Positions 35,556-43,263 of a stretch of DNA of 63,307 nucleotides are shown here, piece after piece. This stretch comes from Promethearchaeota archaeon (GTDB lineage: Archaea > Asgardarchaeota > Lokiarchaeia > Sigyniarchaeales > SOKP01). The translations under genes were made by a program, and so were the position numbers. Positions within the stretch are counted from its first letter, which is position 1. Each line of letters starts with the position of its first letter. The notes under the pieces are model-generated. The model was given only the letters and a program-made list of their open reading frames with translations, ran no database searches and had not been told where the DNA came from. The DNA lies in contig JALGVJ010000023.1 in the NCBI GenBank assembly GCA_029838195.1, positions 1 to 63,307 on the forward strand. The letters run 5' to 3'.

Positions 35556-36305
35556 TTAACTAAAAAAAGTTTTCTGGATTATTTCATCTACTTCTGGATT
35601 ATTTGGGCTTCCATCATAAACAATCGCTTTATCTAAAATGATCATTCGCTCAACATCTGCTCGCATGAGTTTTAAATTGTGGTGAACGGCTAAAATGGTC
35701 AATTCGCGAGTTTCATGTAAATAGTTAATGATGTCCATGATCTCTTTTGTTATTTTAAAATCGAGATTGCTTGTTGGCTCATCCAAAAGTAAAATCTCTG
35801 GCTCTCTCACTAAGGCTCGTGCAATTAGAGTCTTTTGCTGTTGGCCTCCGCTCAAATGTCCGATTGGCCGATTCCTTTCTTTCCATAACCCGATTGTCTT
35901 TAATTCTTTTTCAACCAACTCCATGTCCTTTTTATCTATTCTTTGACCAAGCCGTTTTAATCCTTGTCTACCCATGAGCACAACATCTTCCACGGTCGCG
36001 GGAAAAAACGGGTCAATTTGATGGGCTTGGGGAACATATGCTATTTTTTTCAAGATTTCTTTATTATCATGATCAATTGGGAGACCATAAATAGAAACTT
36101 GCCCTTCTTGAGGTTTGATTAATCCAAGGATAGTTTTAAGCAAGGTAGTTTTACCTGAGCCATTAGGCCCGGCGATTCCTACATATTGTCCAAGACTTAC
36201 ATCCAGATTAACTTGCCACAGTGCTAATACATCTTGATATGTAACGGTCACGCCGTTCAAGCAGATTGCCGTTCCTTCCTCACAGAGCTGATGTGCGTGA
36301 TTCAT
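35556..36305 (-). CDS. znuC: Metal ABC transporter ATP-binding protein
   Basis: 249 aa ABC ATPase. Walker A is GPNGSGKTT (residues 46-54), the Q-loop region is AYVPQAHQIDPFFPATVEDVVLMG, the signature is HLSGGQQQKTLIARAL, Walker B is EILLLDEPTSNLD, and the switch His is in LAVHHNLKL. The FPATVEDVVLMGRQG segment is typical of the zinc/manganese branch. It overlaps the permease gene by four bases (36302-36305) and completes an ABC importer with the permease and the divergently located binding protein. Cytoplasmic face of the membrane. A 134-base gap separates the convergent ends of this gene and the binding protein gene. Confidence 0.88.
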   Translation of the reverse strand: MNHAHQLCEEGTAICLNGVTVTYQDVLALWQVNLDVSLGQYVGIAGPNGSGKTTLLKTILGLIKPQEGQVSIYGLPIDHDNKEILKKIAYVPQAHQIDPFFPATVEDVVLMGRQGLKRLGQRIDKKDMELVEKELKTIGLWKERNRPIGHLSGGQQQKTLIARALVREPEILLLDEPTSNLDFKITKEIMDIINYLHETRELTILAVHHNLKLMRADVERMIILDKAIVYDGSPNNPEVDEIIQKTFFS

Positions 36306-37378
36306 TTTTTAGAACGCCCTCTTTTAAAATATTTTTTTAATCGATCGGAATTTTCTTCTTTTTTTTCGACAACGAGCGGCCGATGACCCTTCCATTTATG
36401 ATTTACTGGTTTTTTAGATAAGTTAACTTTTAAGAAAATTTTGCCTTCCTCTCTTGCATGATAATGTGGAACATCAATTCCGATCGGATGTTCTAAAGGA
36501 GCTTCTTCTTCGAGCTTGCAGAATTTACATTCAAATGGACTTATTGTACGTGCCTTTCTTTTTGGAGAAAATAAATATGAAACCGTAAAGATAATGGTTG
36601 CAATTAATACGATGGAAGGCCCCCCGGGTAATATGAATAGATAAGAAATCATGATTCCCAGAAAGCCTGAAACCATGCCTATTGCTGACGCCAAGATTAA
36701 CATCTTTCTAAAATTGAATGTCCACATGTAAGCTGCAGCTGAGGGCATGATAAACATGGCAAATACTAATATCGCACCAATAGCATTTAAAGAAATGGTA
36801 ATAATCGCTCCTACAAGAAGTAGGAATAGATAATCTAATTTTTTTACCGGTAATCCGGACACTCGTGCCATATCTCGGTCAAACACAATGAACTTGTATT
36901 CGTTTCTTAAGAATAGAATAATAATTAACACTAAAATGCTAATAATGCCCATGATGAGCAATTGAGTTGAGCTAATGATTAAAATGGCTCCAAATAAAAT
37001 CGAGGACACGCTGGCAGAAAATTCATCCATGAAACTGAGGATGATGATCCCCAAGCCCATCATTCCGGAAAATATGATTCCAATGACGATATCCTCATTC
37101 ATGATCTTTTTTTGATTCACATATCCTACGGAAACCGCACTTATTTCAGAAAACGCGAATATGAAAATTAGCGGATTCAAGCCCAAGAGAATGCCTAAAG
37201 CAGCCCCAGCAAACGCTGAATGAGCCACCGCCTCGCCCAAAAAAATCATTCGATTTAAAATGATATAACATCCAATGATTCCTCCAATAATACCAATGAG
37301 AATTGCAGCTAAAATGGACCGAATCATCCATGGCCTGTTAAATAAAAAAAAAAAATCAATTATCGAAATGAAAAACAT
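36302..37378 (-). CDS. znuB: Metal ABC transporter permease with Cys/His-rich tail
   Basis: 358 aa; the family is usually 270-290. Residues 1-275 form the ABC-3 permease with about eight membrane helices, including GEAVAHSAFAGAALGILLG and DRDMARVSGLPVKKLDYLFLL (the ATPase-contact loop). Residues about 280-358 are an additional soluble tail carrying FECKFCKLEEE, then PHYHAREEGK, then several Lys/Arg stretches. The CxxC and HYH motifs could bind the transported metal and gate the permease, which is inference. The start is preceded by an AGGTGAT Shine-Dalgarno, and the operator at 37399-37414 is 21-36 bases upstream. Confidence 0.88.
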   Translation of the reverse strand: MFFISIIDFFFLFNRPWMIRSILAAILIGIIGGIIGCYIILNRMIFLGEAVAHSAFAGAALGILLGLNPLIFIFAFSEISAVSVGYVNQKKIMNEDIVIGIIFSGMMGLGIIILSFMDEFSASVSSILFGAILIISSTQLLIMGIISILVLIIILFLRNEYKFIVFDRDMARVSGLPVKKLDYLFLLLVGAIITISLNAIGAILVFAMFIMPSAAAYMWTFNFRKMLILASAIGMVSGFLGIMISYLFILPGGPSIVLIATIIFTVSYLFSPKRKARTISPFECKFCKLEEEAPLEHPIGIDVPHYHAREEGKIFLKVNLSKKPVNHKWKGHRPLVVEKKEENSDRLKKYFKRGRSKK

Positions 37379-37398
37379 GAAATCACCTTTATAATTAT

Positions 37399-37414
37399 TT
37401 ACGAATTATCGTAA
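37399..37414. promoter_or_regulatory. Candidate DtxR-type operator upstream of the permease/ATPase operon
   Basis: TTACGAATTATCGTAA is a near-perfect dyad (TTACGA / TCGTAA arms) and matches the site at 34271-34286 as TACGA-N3-ATCGTAA with identical spacing. It lies just upstream of the permease start on the minus strand. Confidence 0.65.
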
Positions 37415-37581
37415 TTTTATGTGAATAAAAAAATCAACACTAAATATAAGTCTTTTTTTTACTCAATATATCGATAAGTTAGATTGATTAAGTTAAAGAA
37501 TCAGAACTCGTGAGTATTTAATCAAAAGATAGTGGAAAAAAATAATAAACTTTTTAATTCATCCGGTTAAAATTACATGTG

Positions 37582-37749
37582 ATGTGGCAAGAACGTTTTT
37601 TATTTCATGAGCTTCTAAAAAAATTTAAGACAATCATTGTTAAAGGAACTAATCTCACGGTTGATGTTGCAAATAAAGTAAAATTGATGGAAAGCATTAA
37701 AACAGCTCCAGAAGCCGTCAAAGCATCATTCGTATCGGGAATATTATGA
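37582..37749 (+). pseudogene. Short gene relic interrupted by a TGA codon
   Basis: From ATG 37582 a 55-codon frame (ending VKASFVSGIL) stops at TGA 37747-37749 and then stays open for a further protein-like stretch (ELGTSGELDMYHVSRKL). A TGG-to-TGA change would explain this. The composition is that of a soluble helical protein. I do not recognise the family. The rest of 37379-38133 is AT-rich spacer with the metal operator near its left end. Confidence 0.35.
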
Positions 37750-38133
37750 GAATTAGGTACTTCAGGAGAACTAGACATGTATCATGTCTCAAGAAAATTG
37801 TTCTTTTTAAAAAATTTTCAAAACTTTTTTATTATCAAATTCACTACCATTTTATTTTTATTTTTCATAGAATAATGAGTGAATGGCTTTAATTTAAAAA
37901 AATCAATTTATAGTATAAAATAACTTTATCTTGTTCTATTATATTATTGATTTCTTGGAATGTTGTTCATTAAAAAAATTTTAATTAATAAAAGTCTTAG
38001 ATTGAATTATATTGATGAGAGCTTTAGAATACATTAGTCTCAAATTTTAACGAATGGTTCTTTTCATAAAAATTATTTAAAAATAATAGAATTTTACATA
38101 ATTTAAAGATATAATAGATAAATTAAAGTTCTA

Positions 38134-39504
38134 ATGCATGTTACCATTTTTAAGTATTTTAAATTTAAAATTCTTAATTTTAAAGTAATTATACTATATC
38201 CGATAATTTTCGGATTAATTATTATAGGCTTAAATTTATTATTCAGAAGAATTTCAGCTATACTAAATTTTCCCATTACAGAAGTGTGGCCCTTACATGG
38301 TGTACTTTATTATCAACGTTCAAAATTACTTTATACCTTAATTATTTTTTTAATATTTCTTATTCTTTGTTTCATAATTATAAAGTCCAATTATAATATT
38401 ATTCTTATAATATTTTCCGGATTATTATTAATCCTTTTAAGTAATGGAATACAAGGTATACAACTTGGGTATGAATGGACTATTTCCGGATATGGAAACC
38501 AACTTTATCATGATGCTATAGAAATTGATAATCCTTTTGTTTTTATTAGTAATTTTGAGAAAATCCAAACAAGGCTAAGATTGCATTCAATCACTCATCC
38601 TCCTGGAGCTGTATTATTTTTCTACGTGTTATCAAAAATTTTTATTCATCCAATACTAATTTCTATTGCTGTTTGCTTTATTTCTACAATTTTCTCTGGT
38701 TTTTTCTTTAATCAAATCATGTGTCAGGAATTTAAAATAAAAGAACATGCTAATTATATTACTTTTTTATTTTTATTAGTTCCTGCTATCCAAATATATT
38801 TTTTAGCCAATCTTTATGCTATCATTATTACTCTTTTTCTGTCCATGTTGTATTTTTATTATTATTCTTCCAGAAAAATAGTAAAAATAGTTGGTTGCTC
38901 TATCTCGCTTATCTTGGTCTCGTTTTTAACTTTCTTATTTGTTTTTATTGTATTTTATCTTTTTTTACGTGACTCATATTCGATTAAAAAGAAAAAAAAT
39001 TGGAAGATATTAATAGATTTATTGACAATTAATTTAATCCTCTTAAGTTTTTATATCCTCTTATATTTAATATTCTCATTTAATTATTTTAATTCTTTTA
39101 TTATTGCAAGCACTTCTGAAAACCCTGGTGGATTTAGTTTTATAGTCAACCCTTATGGTTATTTCATTAACAGAGTAAAGGGAATCCTTGATATAATCAT
39201 TTTTTTTGGCCCCTTTTTATTGGTCATTTTCATAAAAGCAATGAGATTTTCCAAAAATAATTACGTGGAAATATATGTTAAATCAATTTTAGCAATAGCC
39301 CTTTTAATTTTTTTTCTTTTAATTGGAGTTTATAGATATGGGGAAACTGCTAGAAGTGCTATATTTATTTATCCTTTTCTTTTATTTCCCATTAGTTGTT
39401 ATCTTTTAAATAAAAAATCCGGTGAAATTGAAAAATTTACTTTATTGAATTTAGTTTTTGGGCAAACTTTACTCATGCAATTTTTGTTCGTTTTTTTCTG
39501 GTAA
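38134..39504 (+). CDS. Polytopic membrane protein, putative GT-C-type glycosyltransferase
   Basis: 456 aa with 10 to 12 hydrophobic segments. After the first two to three helices comes a long extracytoplasmic loop (EWTISGYGNQLYHDAIEI ... RLRLHSITHPPGAVLFFYVLSKIF). The HPPG motif before a helix is a recurrent feature of GT-C-like membrane enzymes that use polyprenyl-phosphate sugars. The acidic residue pair typical of a GT-C active site would be the Asp/Glu in YHDAIEID. No full family hallmark is present, so the enzyme role is an inference; a structural membrane protein is possible. Its composition is very AT-rich, with long Ile/Phe runs. Single gene between two empty intervals. Confidence 0.65.
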   Translation: MHVTIFKYFKFKILNFKVIILYPIIFGLIIIGLNLLFRRISAILNFPITEVWPLHGVLYYQRSKLLYTLIIFLIFLILCFIIIKSNYNIILIIFSGLLLILLSNGIQGIQLGYEWTISGYGNQLYHDAIEIDNPFVFISNFEKIQTRLRLHSITHPPGAVLFFYVLSKIFIHPILISIAVCFISTIFSGFFFNQIMCQEFKIKEHANYITFLFLLVPAIQIYFLANLYAIIITLFLSMLYFYYYSSRKIVKIVGCSISLILVSFLTFLFVFIVFYLFLRDSYSIKKKKNWKILIDLLTINLILLSFYILLYLIFSFNYFNSFIIASTSENPGGFSFIVNPYGYFINRVKGILDIIIFFGPFLLVIFIKAMRFSKNNYVEIYVKSILAIALLIFFLLIGVYRYGETARSAIFIYPFLLFPISCYLLNKKSGEIEKFTLLNLVFGQTLLMQFLFVFFW

Positions 39505-40001
39505 AAATGATTTTAAAAAGATTATATAAAATTGTCTTGATCTTAGCTTTAAAATTTTCTCAAGTTTGGAACTCGTAAATATAAAAAGAAAAAGGTAAGG
39601 ATTTAAATATGTTGATACATAATTGGAAAAGAATATTATATATAACGGATTAAATAATTGCGCATGTAATCTTAATTATTGAAATCGAGGCACTAAAAAT
39701 AAAATTATAATCGGAAAAAAAAGGATCATCATGCGAAGATATTATATTCGTTATAAATAGTTATATTAATGAGAAATTTGGGTACATGTTTACTTTTTAT
39801 AACCTTTTTTTCATTATTTTTCACAATTTAAAATCAGAATCTTTTAATTTCTTAGTTGGATATTATTTAATGAACATATGTTTTATCGCGTGATGGACCA
39901 ATATGGGAATGAAAAATCTCAAAACTTTTATGAATAAATTATTATTTTCTTGTTGGGAATAACATCTTGTTTTCCATCGAAGAAGGAGACGTGTGTGAAA
40001 A
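39505..40001. other. Gene-free AT-rich stretch
   Basis: About 500 bases, no supportable gene or structure. T-tracts at the left end may terminate the membrane-protein gene, and the promoter of the GTPase gene lies at the right end. Confidence 0.4.
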
Positions 40002-40808
40002 ATGCCTGTTTCTTATAAATTAAAAGTTATTGCGGTAGGGCACCCCAATTCTAATAAATCCTTCTTCTTCGACCATTGTCTGGGAATTCACGACCCTTAT
40101 TTTAATAACTCCTTTAAAACCGTCGGTGTAAGTTTGAAAATCGCAAAATATTCCACTGACCAAGAAGAAACCCTCATCATGGCTTTCTGGGACATTAATG
40201 GTTCCCAACGGTTCGATTTCTTGTTTCCCACCTTTTTTAGGGGAGCCGCCGGCAGTTTATTATTTTTTAATGCCTCTAACTTTGATAAACAAGAAGATAT
40301 TGAATATTGGATAAATAAAATCCGAACATTTACAAATTTCATCCCTATCATATTAATTGGTACCTTCACGGAAAAGCAGAAAAATGAAGTGGATTACGAG
40401 ATGCTTCGAAATTACGTGAATGAATTTCAAGTTGATGATCTTTTCTTCTTAAATCAAAATGATCCCGAACAATGCTCGCTCATTTTTACCACACTTGCAA
40501 ATAAACTCCTTGAAAATCTTGGTACCAAGTCATTCATCGAGAAACTCAAAAGCCAATTAACACGGGAAGAAAAAAAACTTTATTACCAATTTCTCGAACA
40601 ATTTGCGCTCTGCCCTATTTGTAAAAAAGAAAATCACCTTTCCTATCTCAATCGATTCTATTTTAGCAAGGTACCAAGCGTCGTCTACTTGCGAAATAGT
40701 GTTCTTCACTTGTTAGAAAAATTCTCAAATAATTCCCACACTTTTCCAACAGAAATTACCCTCGGCATTCCATGTTGCAAGTGCTATGAGAAATTCTTTA
40801 CGAATTAA
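40002..40808 (+). CDS. Divergent Rab/Ras-like GTPase-domain protein with zinc-binding tail
   Basis: 268 aa. Residues 7-180 follow a small-GTPase fold: strand then GHPNSNKS (13-20) at the P-loop, FKTVGVSLKIAKY for the switch I/strand 2 region, AFWDINGSQRFDFLFPTFFRGAAG for switch II (WDxxGxxRF), and ILIGTFTEKQ where NKxD should be. The P-loop has Asn instead of the last Gly, and G4 has no N-K-x-D, so GTP binding may be altered or lost. Residues 200-268 are a separate module with CPICKKENH and CCKC, probably a zinc site. This build (eukaryote-like GTPase plus extra domain) is characteristic of Asgard archaea. There is no lipidation Cys at the C-terminus. Confidence 0.8.
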   Translation: MPVSYKLKVIAVGHPNSNKSFFFDHCLGIHDPYFNNSFKTVGVSLKIAKYSTDQEETLIMAFWDINGSQRFDFLFPTFFRGAAGSLLFFNASNFDKQEDIEYWINKIRTFTNFIPIILIGTFTEKQKNEVDYEMLRNYVNEFQVDDLFFLNQNDPEQCSLIFTTLANKLLENLGTKSFIEKLKSQLTREEKKLYYQFLEQFALCPICKKENHLSYLNRFYFSKVPSVVYLRNSVLHLLEKFSNNSHTFPTEITLGIPCCKCYEKFFTN

Positions 40809-41126
40809 CCTCTCAAGCTGCTTATGTCCAAAAAGTTAATCTCATGGTTGAAAATTTCTTGTATAATCTTTTTCTCAAGTCATTAAAGAGGTTAAGCTAT
40901 TAACCTAAAAAACCACGGATTTCTAAAAATATACGATCTCCTTACATTTAATTTTACTTTTTCAATTTGTCCCCTTAAAAACTTATTCCTAAAGTTCATA
41001 AATGATAAAAATGTAGTGAAAGTCCAATTGAAAACCTTAAATATGAAAAAAACTTTAAATTACTCCTAGCGAAATTTATATTGATTAGAAAATTTAATAT
41101 CAATTTTTTAATGAGTGAAAATTAAA
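40809..41126. other. Promoter region of the acetone carboxylase operon
   Basis: About 318 AT-rich bases without a gene. TTTATATTG (41078-41086), about 45 bases before the first ATG, is a plausible TATA-like element, but no mapped transcript supports it. No dyad operator is recognised. Confidence 0.3.
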
Positions 41127-43259
41127 ATGGCGGAAAAACATGCTTTAAAACAAATCGCCCTCGATACGGGCGGTACCATGACTGATTCGTTTGTTATTGA
41201 TGAACAAGGGCAATTCTCTGTGGGAAAAGCGTTTACTACTCCGCATGACGAATCTATTGGAATCTTAAACTCTCTCGAAGATGCCTTGAGCCCCTGGGGA
41301 AGCATGCTTGAAGAATCGGGAAAAACCGTGGATGCCTTAGTCTATTCCGGAACTGCTATGCTAAATCGCCTACTTGAACGAGAAGGAAACTCTAACATTG
41401 GTGTTATCGTGAATGCTGGTTTTGAAGATTTACACCGCTTTGGCCGAGGACTTCAATGTTGGATTTGGCTCGATTATGGCGGTCGATTACATGCCCGCGA
41501 GCATGAACATCCCACGCCTCTAGTTCCTAAAAAGCAAATAAAAGGTGTCAGGGGACGTATTAATTTCTGGGGGGAAGAACTCATTCCCCTCTACAGAGAT
41601 GAAGCCCGTAAAGCCGTGGAAGAATTAATTGATATGGGCGTGGAAAGCATCGTCGTTTGCCTTCTCTGCTCTTACATGAATCCCCGACATGAAAAAATGG
41701 TCGAACGGATTGCGAAAAAAGTAATGAAAGAAAAAAAGAAAGAAATCCCTATCATCTTATCTTGTGAGCATAATCCCGTCCGCGGCGAAACCCCTAGGCT
41801 TAATGCGCTCATCATCGAACAATATGCCGCTGAGCCTTCTCGAAGACACATGATACGCATTGCAGAACGCTTTAAGGAGAAAGGTGTTCTCGCCCCCTTA
41901 CGAATATTAACCTCATATGGTGGCACGATCTCTCCTTATCATAAAGCTCTGATACCTACCATGGTGTCTGGACCAATAGGCGGAATGATAGGTACTCGCT
42001 TCCTAGCTAAAGAATATGGAATTAAAAATTTAGTCTCATCCGATGTCGGAGGGACATCATTTGACGTAGGATTAACGATGGAAACTTACGTGCCCACTAA
42101 ATGGGAAAGCTCCCTTGGCCGATTCATATTAAACGTTCCCATGATCGCACTTGATTCCATTGGTGCCGGTACGGGCATGTACGTGAAATATAATGAAATT
42201 TCCGGCAGATTAGAATTTGGACCGGAATCCGCAGGGTACAAAATTGGCGTGTGCAACGAACAATCAGGCGTGGAACAAGTAACAATGACCGATTGTAGCT
42301 TGATCCTTGGCTATCTCAATCCCGATTATTTTTTGGGCGGAAAAATCCGATTGAATAAAAAACGCGCTCTAGAATATATTGAAGAACAGCTAGCCACCCC
42401 TTTAAACACAGATCCATATGCTACTGCTCGTGGAGCTTTAGACTTGATTGAAATGGACATGCGTAATCATTTGATGGGAATGATTCAGGGTCTGGGTTTT
42501 CGACCTGAAAATTACACGCTTGTATCGTTTGGAGGCGGGGGACCACTTCACGTGGCAGGATACGTGAGAGACATGAAATTCGAAGAGATACTCATCCCCG
42601 AATGGGCTGCTGCCTTTTCTGCTTTCGGTTGTGCTTGTGCCGATCACGCTTACCGACACGAAAAATCCGTGGATTTAGTGATTCCTCCCGATGGGAGCAT
42701 GAACGAGGCAGTTGCTATGGTCCTCAATGCCACTTGGGGGCAATTAAAAAAGGATATATCGAAAGAATTTGAAAAAGAAGGACGGGATCCCGGCGATATG
42801 ACCTTCTTGCCTTCTGTTAAAGTTCAATATCTTGGAATGTTGGATGATTTAGAAGTCCAATCGCCCTCTATGGAAGTAAAGCCCGATCAATTGAACGTGC
42901 TCACTTCGCGATATGATGATCTTTTTGAACAAATTTACAAGCGAGGAACTAAAAGTCCGGAATTGGGTTATCATATTACGAAAGCCATTGCAACGGGAAT
43001 TGTCCCCGTACCTAAACCGAAACTTCCCATTTATGACTTGCAAGGAAAAGAGCCAAATGATAAAGCATTAAAAGGTACTCGTGAATTCTTTTGGGGGGGA
43101 AGTTGGCATGAAGCTTCTCTATGGGAAATGGAATTGTTAGATGCCGGTAATGTGGTCCATGGACCCGCAATAATTGAAGCTCCCGCAACCACGCTTTTAG
43201 TTCCGCCGGGATTTAAAGTAGAATTAGATCAACATCGAATTTTCCACATGGAGGTGTGA
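41127..43259 (+). CDS. acxA: Acetone carboxylase beta subunit (HyuA-type)
   Basis: About 710 aa. It is a hydantoinase-A-like ASKHA ATPase: the phosphate-binding LDTGGTMTDSFVID at the very start, SSDVGGTSFDVGLTM in the middle, and DSIGAGTGMYVKY. The C-terminal domain ends in VPPGFKVELDQH. HyuA-type subunits bind nucleotide; in acetone carboxylase this subunit activates bicarbonate and acetone with ATP. The next two genes are the alpha and gamma subunits in the same order as known acxABC operons, which supports the specific call over N-methylhydantoinase or acetophenone carboxylase. I use ATG 41127; GTG 41115 four codons upstream is an alternative. The sequence is visibly richer in G+C than the neighbouring AT-rich genes. 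Confidence 0.85.
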   Translation: MAEKHALKQIALDTGGTMTDSFVIDEQGQFSVGKAFTTPHDESIGILNSLEDALSPWGSMLEESGKTVDALVYSGTAMLNRLLEREGNSNIGVIVNAGFEDLHRFGRGLQCWIWLDYGGRLHAREHEHPTPLVPKKQIKGVRGRINFWGEELIPLYRDEARKAVEELIDMGVESIVVCLLCSYMNPRHEKMVERIAKKVMKEKKKEIPIILSCEHNPVRGETPRLNALIIEQYAAEPSRRHMIRIAERFKEKGVLAPLRILTSYGGTISPYHKALIPTMVSGPIGGMIGTRFLAKEYGIKNLVSSDVGGTSFDVGLTMETYVPTKWESSLGRFILNVPMIALDSIGAGTGMYVKYNEISGRLEFGPESAGYKIGVCNEQSGVEQVTMTDCSLILGYLNPDYFLGGKIRLNKKRALEYIEEQLATPLNTDPYATARGALDLIEMDMRNHLMGMIQGLGFRPENYTLVSFGGGGPLHVAGYVRDMKFEEILIPEWAAAFSAFGCACADHAYRHEKSVDLVIPPDGSMNEAVAMVLNATWGQLKKDISKEFEKEGRDPGDMTFLPSVKVQYLGMLDDLEVQSPSMEVKPDQLNVLTSRYDDLFEQIYKRGTKSPELGYHITKAIATGIVPVPKPKLPIYDLQGKEPNDKALKGTREFFWGGSWHEASLWEMELLDAGNVVHGPAIIEAPATTLLVPPGFKVELDQHRIFHMEV

Positions 43260-43263
43260 AAAA

